Positions 7,857 through 16,872 of a DNA stretch of 64,000 nt are shown here, piece by piece. The stretch is from positions 1,178,001 to 1,242,000 of the forward strand of contig NZ_JBEVVA010000003.1 in NCBI RefSeq assembly GCF_049639735.1. The letters are read 5' to 3'. Origin of the DNA: Elusimicrobium simillimum (lineage in GTDB: Bacteria > Elusimicrobiota > Elusimicrobia > Elusimicrobiales > Elusimicrobiaceae). Position 1 is the stretch's first letter. The number at the start of each line of letters is the position of its first letter. The notes beneath the pieces are model-generated. The model made no database searches. It was given only the letters and a program-made list of their open reading frames with translations, and was not told where the DNA came from. The translations under genes and the position numbers were made by a program.

Positions 7857-10800
7857 ATGAGGAATACTTTATTAAACGGCATCAAAAAAACAATTTCTAT
7901 TTTACTTATCACAAGCATGATTTCAAATATTTCAATAGATCTGCTTGCGCAGACAACCTCTTTACCTAAACTTAAAAACCCCAAAAAACAGGACGTTCTT
8001 CAGCAATATTTAAACACTCTTTCCACCAACCCGTTCCCCACGGGCAGCAAGGAAAATGAGCTTTACAGTAAAAAATCCCTAGAATTAAACTCAGAAGCTA
8101 ACCAAAGGTTTAAAGATTGCAGCCCTTGCACGCTTAATGTCGTAAAACAGCAGCATGTAGAACTGCCATTAAACCTTTACAAGGGCACCCTTAACGACCC
8201 TATCACAGGCAAAGCGGAGATTATTAAACATCTGCTTACAACGCCTGCCCCAAAAATAGTAAAAGAAGAAAAAACCTTAAACAAAGCTGAGTTTGCCGCC
8301 GAGTTTAAAAAAGACATAGACACCCAAGCCCAGCAAATGCTGCAAAACGCAAAAAAACAATACGAAAGATACCAGCGTGACGTAAAAAAAGAAGCCAAAA
8401 ACTACGCCGATATATATACTGCGCAGGAAGTGGAAGCGTGGGCAAGCGAGCAAAACGCTTCACTTGAAACCTGGTTTAAAGACGTGCAGCAGCAAGTTAA
8501 ATTAATTCAGACAAACGAGAAAAAGCTTGCCAATAAAAAATATGAAGAATATAAAAAACATATAGCCCAGGCGGAAGAAGAAGCCAACCACGAAGCATTC
8601 AGATACCTTAAAGACATTGCCCAGGAATTAATGACGCTCTACGCCAAAGACAAACAAAAAATGGAAAGGTATTTGGTTGAGCTCACCCCCATGCTTTTAA
8701 TGGTCACCTATAAAGGTGAAAGATTATTTAGCAAAACAGAAAACGCCACCTTAAGAAACCTTTACAGAAAAACACTGGCCAACTCTAAATCCTGCACAGA
8801 ATACGCCAGCTGCGCGCCGCACCTTAACTCTTTAGCGGGCCTGGGCATAGTGGGCGACGCCGATGACCTTATGCCTATAAATAGTTTTATTAACTCCCAC
8901 CTGCAGCACGCGGAGTCTGTAAAAATTATATCCACAGGCATCAGCGCTTTAGCCGCTCTTAAAGCCTACGGCGAAATTAACGGCATTATAAACGGCGTGG
9001 CAACCAAAGACAGAAAACTGGAAGATATTGACCTTCTTAGCGTAGGAACCTATGTTACGGCCGCCGCCAATAAAGACGGCCAGTACCTTGGTAACATAAG
9101 CAAATATAACCAGTATGTAATGGATAACAATGTTAAAAACAACGTTTGGTTTGACGTTGCGCTTATTTTGGCCAGAGACGGCTCCCCTAAAGCTTTAGAT
9201 ATTTTAAGAAAACAAGGCGTGGAAAAATGTACCGTTAAATTCGAAAGAGAGTTAGATTTTACATCCAATGCTTACATAAACTGCAACAGCGCGTTAATGC
9301 CCTTTTTAGTGGGCGCTTTAGTATCCAAGAAAAGCGGCGCGGATAAATATAATAAACAGCCCGTGATAACAAATACGCACAACCTTATAGCCAGCGGCAA
9401 AACTGTTGTTTATACGCACCAAGACCTTGCCAACAGCAAAATTGAAGCGCAGAACTATACAAACAATTTCTTCTATTACGCAAAAAAGATGGGCGTAACA
9501 CCCGCCGAAGCGGTGGCCGCGCATATCATAAACAGAGACTTTGGCGACATAGACGCCAAGCAAGAAGAGTATATTGACACGCAGCTTGACAATATATACG
9601 GTGTAAGACTTAAAAATAAATATAACAGCTACGCGGTAATTGACAGCGCGAAATTAAAAGCTAAAGAATCAAGAGTAAGCAACTTTGATTCATGGCGCAC
9701 ATTCGCCTCAGTAGCTGACGTGGGCATACTTGTATGGTGCGCGTGGGACATTACAAAATTAGGCACTAAAGGCGTTAGGGGTATATATAAATTTATGGGC
9801 CCCAACATGTACCATACCATCAGAATAGCGCGTTTAGGGAAAGAATCAACAACCTCCGGATACCTGCTTAAAAATATGACTTACGGCAGATATCTGGTAA
9901 ATAAGAGAACAGCCCTTGCCAAAGCTTCCACAAGAATAAAAAACGGTATTTCCGCGCCTGTTCTGGAGGATATTAAAAAATTTACCTCCGCCAAATTACC
10001 TATAGAGTTTGTGCCCCCGGCGCCCAACTCTACAATGCAGAATGTATTTAAAACAGCCAGGTTTACCGCTGAAACGGGTAAGCTTGCCGTAGACGCTAAA
10101 AAAGCGTATAGATTGTCACAAGACAACCCCGGCAGAGTGCTTGATATTATTAAAGCCAAAAATGAAATTATGCCCGCGCTTAACAGCAGCATACAAAACA
10201 CACAGCTTGGCAGGCCCAAGGCATTAGCCAGACTTGCGCCCAAAACAGTATTTAAAAGTTCTTTAGTAAAAGGCGGTAAAGAGTTTATATACGGCGCCGA
10301 CTATCTTACAGCTTTTGAAAAAGGCTCCGCCATAGACATGCTGGCCAATGTAAAAATAACTAAAGACATAAAAACCTTTATAGCATCATTAAAACAGGCG
10401 GAAGAGGGTTTTACCGCGGCGCAGGTAAACACCAGATTCATGAAAGATAAAAAGAGCCTCATCCTCTTTAGAAAAGCGGAAGACGGCACCCCTGAGCAGG
10501 TTGAGTCTGTAAGAATTTTCTTAGAGGGCTCTATCCCTGGCGTAAACAGAACATTATTCCGTCATTCTAAAAAGAAAACCGCTGACCTTGCCAGCGTTTA
10601 CCTTACCGACGCTAAAAGAGGGGAGAGCGGCACATTTCTTAAATTTATAAAAAGTGATAACAGGGGTATAGACGCGGATTTCTTTAAAATAAAACTTAAT
10701 AAAGAAAGCGTTAGCGATATCTTAAAATTCGCCAATCAAACCACTCTTAAAGAACCTTTTGTTTTAAAATTGGTGCCCGAATATTCCGGCGCCCAGAAAG

Positions 10801-12869
10801 CCGCGCAAATGGTTAAGTTTGAAGTACCGTCTTTCTTTAAAGGCAAAAAACATCTTACATCTCAGGAAATGCCCGTTTTCTTTAAAAACGCTTCCGGCGT
10901 GGAAGAAGCCTCTAACATTAAAGTTCTTGCCGACGGCAGATTTAAAGGCGGCAAACTTATTTTAAACTCAGACAACTCCGTAAGCATATTTAACGCTTAC
11001 GGCAAGCAGTTTAATAATAATTTCGGCCTTTACCTGCCTAAAGCGCAGTTAGATAACTTTATGGAAATAGCCGGCGCCGCTAACAAGGTAAATAAAGATT
11101 TAAACCTTAACCTTACGCTTACCGGCAGCAAAAATAAAATTAACCCGTTATTTTTCACAACGGCTATCAGCTTAAGCGCGGCGTCGTCAGGTTTGGTGGG
11201 CCCACTGGAAAATACATTTAAAACGGACGATTCCACCATCACCATGATAACAATCGGTTTTCCTTACGCGGCGTCCGCGGCGTCACCGTTGTTTGCCCCG
11301 TTGGTTAAAAGATATGGCGCGGCCAATATGTTAAAGGCCAGCAGTCTTATAGCGCTGGGCGCGCTTTCAATACCCACAGCTTACGGCTATAACGGTTTTG
11401 GCAATATTTATGCCGGCAACCCTGATAACCCCAGCGTAACGCCTTTGCTTGCCTCCGCGTCACTTGTGGGCGTTTCCGCGGCGTTAACCAGGTCATCCAT
11501 TAACCCGCTTATGGACGCTATCGGCGGCGGCGGTAACTTTCTTAAATCAATGGTGTTTAAAAACTTCAGTTCATTTGCCATGATAGCGCCGCCTCTTATT
11601 TTCAATTCGTTTGGTAAAGACAGAACCAACAAGGACGGCACGCCGCTTTTGGATGAAAATAATAAACCCGTGCGCTTTACAGACTTCGCTCTTTCTTACC
11701 CTGTGCTTGCGGCGGTAACAGGCTCGTCTTTAGTCTGGCTGCAAAAATCAAAACTGCCCAACACAATTGGCAGAATAGAAGAAATTAAAGGCACCACCAA
11801 AACCCAAACTCTTAAAAATATGAGCGCGGACGCTTGGAAGTCAGTCAAAACAGTGGGCCATAAAGAAGTAGTGGCGCCCATGATAGGCGGTACTCTTGTG
11901 GTGGGGGCGGAATCCGCTTTAGTTAACAAGTACAGCAACAGCACGGCAAACATATACGTGGATGAAGTTATGGATGTAGGTTCAGACGTCAGGCCTATTA
12001 TAGCTACCTCCGCTCTTATAACCGCGCCGCTTATAGTAAGATGGAATTCTAAAAAAATTATCAGCGCTCTTGGCGGTGAAGCAAACCCCGCGGCTTACAG
12101 CAGGTTACTGGCGGGCTCTTTAGCTACCGCAGGTACGGGCACAGCTTTATTAATGACACAAGACAGCCCCGCGACATTTGCCGGCGGCATGGCGCTTACG
12201 GCGGCGGGCTTTGCCAGCACCACGCAGGGTATACAGAAACTTGGCCAGCTTAACCTTAAAAATAAACTCGCCATGGTTACTGAACTTAACAAAGCGGGCC
12301 GCTTCTCTTCAGAATTTGCCAAAGGCGGAGAGTTGTCTAAAAACCTGAAATCAGCCGCTACAATAGACAAGTCTTTCATAGAGGGCTATAACGTTATGTA
12401 CCCCGGTATACACGTAGGTATGGCGTTTATACCGCTGATACCGGCGAATATAGTAAAAGAGCAAACCTCTGAGAGTGACAGCAAAATTGAAAAAAACAAA
12501 GTCTTCCAACAAAACCTTTGGGCGCCCGCGGCCGCGCTTGGCATAGGCAGTATGTTTGTAGGTAAAAATATGCTTAACGCCTCTAAAACAACACGCATGC
12601 TTACAGATGTTAAAGCAGGTAAATCGCTGCAGCAGTTTAACCAGGGCGCTCAGTATAGAACAGCCGCCGCGCTGGGCATAGGTTTAACGCTGCCGCAAAA
12701 AACAAAAGCCATGCTTGAGGAAACATATGAACCGCAGTTTTACAAAGCGCAGGACTTTGGGTTCTTAGAGCAGCACCTTAAACCCGCCGACTATGTGGAC
12801 ATGCCGAAACTGGACGTAACAACGGCTCCGTATAATAAAAATATGCCTGAGGACGCGGCTAGAAAATAA
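7857..12869 (+). CDS. giant exported protein with MFS-like C-terminal half
   Basis: 1670 aa, not a family I recognise. Residues 1-32 form a signal peptide (basic start, LLITSMISNISIDLLAQ). Residues about 115-260 are charged and strongly helical, likely coiled coil (KKQYERYQRDVKKEAKNY). The middle (260-1090) is soluble with several Lys-rich repeats of the type FLKFIKSDN. From about residue 1094 there are many hydrophobic helices in MFS order, including FAPLVKRYGAANMLK after the second helix, which copies the MFS motif A loop, and paired helices up to about residue 1600. The tail is soluble. A secreted globular region joined to a transporter-like bundle in one chain is unusual. The gene stands alone, with terminators on both sides and the shared palindromic element upstream. 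The transporter resemblance is inference from helix pattern. Confidence 0.7.
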   Translation: MRNTLLNGIKKTISILLITSMISNISIDLLAQTTSLPKLKNPKKQDVLQQYLNTLSTNPFPTGSKENELYSKKSLELNSEANQRFKDCSPCTLNVVKQQHVELPLNLYKGTLNDPITGKAEIIKHLLTTPAPKIVKEEKTLNKAEFAAEFKKDIDTQAQQMLQNAKKQYERYQRDVKKEAKNYADIYTAQEVEAWASEQNASLETWFKDVQQQVKLIQTNEKKLANKKYEEYKKHIAQAEEEANHEAFRYLKDIAQELMTLYAKDKQKMERYLVELTPMLLMVTYKGERLFSKTENATLRNLYRKTLANSKSCTEYASCAPHLNSLAGLGIVGDADDLMPINSFINSHLQHAESVKIISTGISALAALKAYGEINGIINGVATKDRKLEDIDLLSVGTYVTAAANKDGQYLGNISKYNQYVMDNNVKNNVWFDVALILARDGSPKALDILRKQGVEKCTVKFERELDFTSNAYINCNSALMPFLVGALVSKKSGADKYNKQPVITNTHNLIASGKTVVYTHQDLANSKIEAQNYTNNFFYYAKKMGVTPAEAVAAHIINRDFGDIDAKQEEYIDTQLDNIYGVRLKNKYNSYAVIDSAKLKAKESRVSNFDSWRTFASVADVGILVWCAWDITKLGTKGVRGIYKFMGPNMYHTIRIARLGKESTTSGYLLKNMTYGRYLVNKRTALAKASTRIKNGISAPVLEDIKKFTSAKLPIEFVPPAPNSTMQNVFKTARFTAETGKLAVDAKKAYRLSQDNPGRVLDIIKAKNEIMPALNSSIQNTQLGRPKALARLAPKTVFKSSLVKGGKEFIYGADYLTAFEKGSAIDMLANVKITKDIKTFIASLKQAEEGFTAAQVNTRFMKDKKSLILFRKAEDGTPEQVESVRIFLEGSIPGVNRTLFRHSKKKTADLASVYLTDAKRGESGTFLKFIKSDNRGIDADFFKIKLNKESVSDILKFANQTTLKEPFVLKLVPEYSGAQKAAQMVKFEVPSFFKGKKHLTSQEMPVFFKNASGVEEASNIKVLADGRFKGGKLILNSDNSVSIFNAYGKQFNNNFGLYLPKAQLDNFMEIAGAANKVNKDLNLNLTLTGSKNKINPLFFTTAISLSAASSGLVGPLENTFKTDDSTITMITIGFPYAASAASPLFAPLVKRYGAANMLKASSLIALGALSIPTAYGYNGFGNIYAGNPDNPSVTPLLASASLVGVSAALTRSSINPLMDAIGGGGNFLKSMVFKNFSSFAMIAPPLIFNSFGKDRTNKDGTPLLDENNKPVRFTDFALSYPVLAAVTGSSLVWLQKSKLPNTIGRIEEIKGTTKTQTLKNMSADAWKSVKTVGHKEVVAPMIGGTLVVGAESALVNKYSNSTANIYVDEVMDVGSDVRPIIATSALITAPLIVRWNSKKIISALGGEANPAAYSRLLAGSLATAGTGTALLMTQDSPATFAGGMALTAAGFASTTQGIQKLGQLNLKNKLAMVTELNKAGRFSSEFAKGGELSKNLKSAATIDKSFIEGYNVMYPGIHVGMAFIPLIPANIVKEQTSESDSKIEKNKVFQQNLWAPAAALGIGSMFVGKNMLNASKTTRMLTDVKAGKSLQQFNQGAQYRTAAALGIGLTLPQKTKAMLEETYEPQFYKAQDFGFLEQHLKPADYVDMPKLDVTTAPYNKNMPEDAARK

Positions 12870-12891
12870 TCTGAGTAAATATCAAAATAAA

Positions 12892-12927
12892 AAATCCCGC
12901 CGGATATAACGCCCGGCGGGATTTTTT
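12892..12927. terminator. bidirectional terminator
   Basis: AATCCCGCCGG / CCCGGCGGGATT stem with A- and T-runs between the convergent giant gene and the cardiolipin synthase gene. Confidence 0.9.
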
Positions 12928-12939
12928 TATATACACATA

Positions 12940-14400
12940 CTAAAAATAAGGCGTAAGCAGCCTAAAAAGCTTGTTTCTAAGCTTTTTTAATGTGGGCAGG
13001 GCTTTGTAGTGGGCAAGCGTTTGCGGGGCGGATTCTTTAATTTTAGCGTGCGCGTATTTATCCATTTGCGCGCCAAAATCTTTAGACAAACATTCAATAC
13101 ACGCTTCAAAATTAAGCTTAAAGCTGCGTTCGTCCCAATTGGCCGAACCTATAATACTCCACACCCCGTCAATAACAAATACTTTACTGTGGTCAAACGG
13201 CTCCTGACTGTGGTAAATATTTACGCCTTTGGCCAGCAAACGCTCATAGTTGGCGGCGGGCGCCCACTCAAAAATTTTCTGGTCGCTCTTTTTAGGCAAA
13301 ATAAGGTTAACCTCCACGCCGCGCATAGCGGCCATTTCCACCGCCACAAGCACGGTCTCGTTTGGTAAAAAGTAAGGGGTAACAATATTAATTGTTTTGG
13401 CGGCGGAGTTTAAAGCGGCCAAAAACAAAAGTTCTATCTTGCCAAAATCTTCATCCGGCCCGTCTGGTATTAAACGGCAGTACGCGCCGCCCGTTATGGT
13501 TTTACCCTGATAGCTAAGCGGTTTAAAGCGGCGGTGGGTGGTAAAAAACCAGTCCTGCAAAAACAGGCTGCCTATCTTGGTGATTACAGGGCCTTCTATT
13601 TTAAAAGTAATATCTTGCACGGCGTCAGGGTGGTTTTCGGCAAGAATGTTGGGCGCGCTTATATTCATACCGCCAAATACCGCGGCCTCGCCGTCTACCA
13701 CAAGTATTTTGCGGTGGTTGCGCAGGTTTATAAACGGCAGTTTAACGGGGCTTTTGGTAGGCAGGAAAAACGCGTACTGCAAATTTTTATTAGCCGTGCT
13801 AAGCATTTGCACAACTTTTCTGCGCCATTTTCCTATGCCCACGGCGTCCAGCATAACACGCACGCGCACTCCGCGCTGCGCGGCGGCGGTAAGGGCGGCG
13901 CAAAACTTTTCGCCTATTGAGTCACCGTCAAAAATATAACTGGTAAGCAGCACCTCGCGCTTTGCGCCGTTAATAAGGCGCAGCATTTCGGGGTAGGCCT
14001 GGTCGCCATTAACAAGCGGGGTTACAATATGGCCTGGCCTCATTACTTCAGGGTGTATATTCATACCCAGTTTAAAAAATGTTAAGTCCTCGTCTTTAAG
14101 TTTAGCCGCTATTTCAGGGGGAACTTTCTTTTTTAAGAATTCAAAATCTTTTTTATAGTTATGGTGGCGCAACTTTCTGGCGCGGCGCCTTACACGGTTA
14201 ATACCCAATATAACGTAAATTATGCCGCCCAGTACAGGCGTAAGCCATACAAGCGCTATCCAGCCTATAGCGGCCTTAACATCCTCTTTATGCAGTAAAA
14301 TATGACAAGTAAGGCTTACCGCCAGTACTAAATAAAACAGTACCGCGAAAAAATAATAAACTCCGCTGTGCGTGCCCGCAATGGCTGTAGTTATATCCAT
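12940..14400 (-). CDS. cls: cardiolipin synthase
   Basis: 486 aa, the usual length. It joins two phosphatidylglycerols into cardiolipin at the inner membrane. Two N-terminal helices (about residues 14-35 and 45-68) are followed by two phospholipase D domains, each with an HKD motif: NHRKILVVDGEAAVFGG near residue 228 and HSKVFVIDGVWSIIGSANWDERS near residue 405. All catalytic His, Lys and Asp residues are present. It is transcribed alone; the start is ATG at 14400. Confidence 0.93.
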   Translation of the reverse strand: MDITTAIAGTHSGVYYFFAVLFYLVLAVSLTCHILLHKEDVKAAIGWIALVWLTPVLGGIIYVILGINRVRRRARKLRHHNYKKDFEFLKKKVPPEIAAKLKDEDLTFFKLGMNIHPEVMRPGHIVTPLVNGDQAYPEMLRLINGAKREVLLTSYIFDGDSIGEKFCAALTAAAQRGVRVRVMLDAVGIGKWRRKVVQMLSTANKNLQYAFFLPTKSPVKLPFINLRNHRKILVVDGEAAVFGGMNISAPNILAENHPDAVQDITFKIEGPVITKIGSLFLQDWFFTTHRRFKPLSYQGKTITGGAYCRLIPDGPDEDFGKIELLFLAALNSAAKTINIVTPYFLPNETVLVAVEMAAMRGVEVNLILPKKSDQKIFEWAPAANYERLLAKGVNIYHSQEPFDHSKVFVIDGVWSIIGSANWDERSFKLNFEACIECLSKDFGAQMDKYAHAKIKESAPQTLAHYKALPTLKKLRNKLFRLLTPYF

Positions 14401-14495
14401 ACATTAATTATAAAAGTTTTTTAGAGAAATAAAAGGATAAGTAATTTATTAGAACACAGCATCGTATTGATATTAAGTTTTTAAATAATGTTTTA

Positions 14496-14521
14496 CTTTC
14501 TCCCTTTGTAAAGGGAGAAAG
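14496..14521. repeat. perfect 12-bp hairpin in an intergenic spacer
   Basis: CTTTCTCCCTTT / AAAGGGAGAAAG with a 2-nt gap. Similar CTCCCTTT...AAAGGGAG hairpins occur at 18990 and 34473, so this is one motif of the intergenic repeats. The rest of the spacer 14401-14675 holds the repeat copy at 14630 and no gene. Confidence 0.6.
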
Positions 14522-14629
14522 AACAACAAAATATAAGCGTAAGCTCTGTCTGACTACAGGGTTTTGATTTTTATTAATAAAGAGGGGTTAAGACTGGCAC
14601 GGCAAGCAACCGTGCGTATTAATAAAAAT

Positions 14630-14673
14630 GCCGTTCCCTCAGCAAGGTACGCGCGTGAGGGTCTCAAGCAAGC
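14630..14673 (-). repeat. CCCTCACGC-type repeat, copy 1
   Basis: Read on the minus strand it has the family pattern GCTTGaGACCCTCACGC...CTGAGGGAACGGC, with a CCCTCA/TGAGGG stem. Two other copies are at 40227 and 46022. It abuts the mltG stop codon. Confidence 0.65.
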
Positions 14674-14675
14674 CG

Positions 14676-15656
14676 TTACCTCACCTTGCGTATGCGTCTT
14701 ATGTTGGCTACGTGCTCGTTGTAGGTCTTGCTGAACACATGCTTACCGTCTTCCCTTTCCGCTACAAAAAATAAAGCGTCAAAGTTAGGTTCTGGGTGGA
14801 GCACGGCGTAGACGGACTCGTAACTGGGGCTGCAAATAGGCCCCGGGGGTATGCCGCCGTAGCGGTAAGTGTTGTAGGGGGAATCTATGCGTAAATCGCG
14901 CAGGGTAAGGCCCTTCTTCCAAAATCTGTTCTCATTAGGCGTGTAACCCAAAACATATTGTACGGTAGGGTCGGCCTCAAGCTTTTTGCCTATTTTAATT
15001 CTGTTAAGATAAACGGCGGCTATTTTTGGGCGTTCCTCATGCACCACAGCCTCACGCTCTACAATGGAGGCCACGGTAATTATAGCGCGTTCGCTAAGGC
15101 CGCGCATGTACTGCTCCTGCAGTATAGGGCGCACGCGCCTGTTAAACTCGCCAGTCATAACATCTATCACTTTTTGCGCGGGAGTGTTTTTTGAAAACCT
15201 GTAGGTGGACGGATAAAGGTAGCCCTCTAAATTTTGCTTTTTGGCAAGCGCCGTAAACTCAAGATTATCACATATGCCGTTGTCTTCCAACGCCATGGCG
15301 ATTTCCTCAATTCTCCAGCCTTCTATAATTGTAACTTTTTCAAGATGCTGGCATTTACCGCTGGAAATACAGCTTATAACCTCTTCCGGGCAGGTATTTT
15401 TGTACAGGTCATATGTGCCGGCTTTAAGGCCGCGCGGGTCGGCAAATAAACGCAGTACTATTTTAAAAAGTATCTCGCTTTTTATAATGCCCGCTTTTTT
15501 AAGGTCCGCCGCTACACTGCTGCCTGTTTGCCCGTCTCTTATTTCAAACACAACGCTTTCGCCTTTGTTAAAGTAGTATGAGCGCACGCCGCATACTACA
15601 ATAACAAACAGCAGTACTGAAAGAAGTATTAAAATAAGTTTTCTGTATTTTTTCAT
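14676..15656 (-). CDS. mltG: endolytic murein transglycosylase MltG (YceG-like)
   Basis: 326 aa. It cleaves nascent glycan strands at the inner membrane and sets glycan length. It has one N-terminal membrane anchor (residues 5-25), a LysM-like segment, then the YceG domain with the catalytic glutamate in TVASIVEREA (near residue 200) and EADPTVQYVLGY, SPYNTYRYGGIPPGPICSP and the closing FFVAEREDGKHVFSKTYNEH. It starts at the base immediately after the tyrS stop, so the two are translated together. Confidence 0.93.
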   Translation of the reverse strand: MKKYRKLILILLSVLLFVIVVCGVRSYYFNKGESVVFEIRDGQTGSSVAADLKKAGIIKSEILFKIVLRLFADPRGLKAGTYDLYKNTCPEEVISCISSGKCQHLEKVTIIEGWRIEEIAMALEDNGICDNLEFTALAKKQNLEGYLYPSTYRFSKNTPAQKVIDVMTGEFNRRVRPILQEQYMRGLSERAIITVASIVEREAVVHEERPKIAAVYLNRIKIGKKLEADPTVQYVLGYTPNENRFWKKGLTLRDLRIDSPYNTYRYGGIPPGPICSPSYESVYAVLHPEPNFDALFFVAEREDGKHVFSKTYNEHVANIRRIRKVR

Positions 15657-16814
15657 TTATTTTATAAGTTTAATAAAATGCCTGCGGCCTGCCTGCAGCA
15701 CAACGCTGTCGCCTTCAAAACCTATTTCACCGTCGGCTTCAATTTTGGCTTCGTTAATGCGTATGGCGCCCTGGTCAATTAAACGTCTGGCTTCATTTTT
15801 GCTTTTGGCAATACCGGCCGATACCAGCAAAGCGGAAAGCATGGTGCCCTTTTCCACTTTTACTTCTTTCATATCGGTGGGTAATTCTTTTTTAGAAAAA
15901 ACATTGTCAAAATGTTCCAGCGCGGCTTTGGCCGCGGCTTCGCCGTTAAAGCGCGCCACCATTATCATGGCCAGTTCTTTTTTGGCCGTCATGGGGTGCT
16001 TTGCTTTAACTTCGGCCATATCTTCTGATGTTAAAAGTTCGTAATACGTGTACATCATCTCGTCAGAGAGTGACATAACTTTACCAAACATGTCATTTGG
16101 CGCGTCGTTAAGACCAATGTAGTTGTTATAACTCTTAGACATTTTTTTAACGCCGTCTAAACCGACAAGCAGCGGCAGCGTCATGGCAACCTGCTCAGGC
16201 TGGCTGTTAAGTCTTTGCATATGGCGGCCCATAAGCAGGTTAAAAATTTGGTCTGTACCGCCAAGTTCCACGTCGGCCTTTAAAGCGACGGAGTCCTGCC
16301 CCTGAAAAATGCTGTACAAAATTTCAAGTATGCTTACGGGTTCTCTGTTGGCAATACGTTTTTTAAAGTCCTCACGCTCAAGCCCCTGCGCTATAGTTAT
16401 TTTGGAAAGTGTGTTAAGAAAATCTCTGCCTTGCACAAAGCTGTCCAGCCATTCGCTGTTAAAGCGTACTTCTGTTTTTTCTTTATCTAAAATTTTAAAA
16501 ACTTGGTCTGTATAAGTTTTGGCGTTTTGTAAAATGTCTTCGCGCGTAAGCATAGGGCGGGCTGAGTTGCGCCCGCTTGGGTCGCCCACGCCGGCGGTAA
16601 AATCACCTATAACAAGCACGGCTATGTGGCCTTTATCTTGAAAATGGCGCAGTTTGCTAAGCACCACGCTGTGCCCAAAGTGCAGGTCAGAGCTGGTTGG
16701 GTCCGCGCCCAGTTTAATACGCAGCTGTTTGCCTGATTCTAATTTCTTTTTTAAATCTTCTTTAGATACAACGTCCACGCACCCGCGTGTCAAAAAATCT
16801 ACTGTGTCTTGCAT
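15657..16814 (-). CDS. tyrS: tyrosyl-tRNA synthetase
   Basis: 385 aa. It charges tRNA-Tyr with tyrosine and ATP. The class I signatures are DLHFGHSVVLSK (HIGH) and KMSKSYNNYIGL (KMSKS), with an S4 RNA-binding domain at the C-terminus (KSKNEARRLIDQGAIRINEAK). The shape is that of the shorter TyrRS subgroup. The ATG at 16814 has GGAG upstream. It is followed without spacing by mltG. Confidence 0.95.
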   Translation of the reverse strand: MQDTVDFLTRGCVDVVSKEDLKKKLESGKQLRIKLGADPTSSDLHFGHSVVLSKLRHFQDKGHIAVLVIGDFTAGVGDPSGRNSARPMLTREDILQNAKTYTDQVFKILDKEKTEVRFNSEWLDSFVQGRDFLNTLSKITIAQGLEREDFKKRIANREPVSILEILYSIFQGQDSVALKADVELGGTDQIFNLLMGRHMQRLNSQPEQVAMTLPLLVGLDGVKKMSKSYNNYIGLNDAPNDMFGKVMSLSDEMMYTYYELLTSEDMAEVKAKHPMTAKKELAMIMVARFNGEAAAKAALEHFDNVFSKKELPTDMKEVKVEKGTMLSALLVSAGIAKSKNEARRLIDQGAIRINEAKIEADGEIGFEGDSVVLQAGRRHFIKLIK

Positions 16815-16872
16815 AAACTAACTCCAATTTTAACGCGGGACAAAAACCCGCTTTCACGTTAATTATATCATT

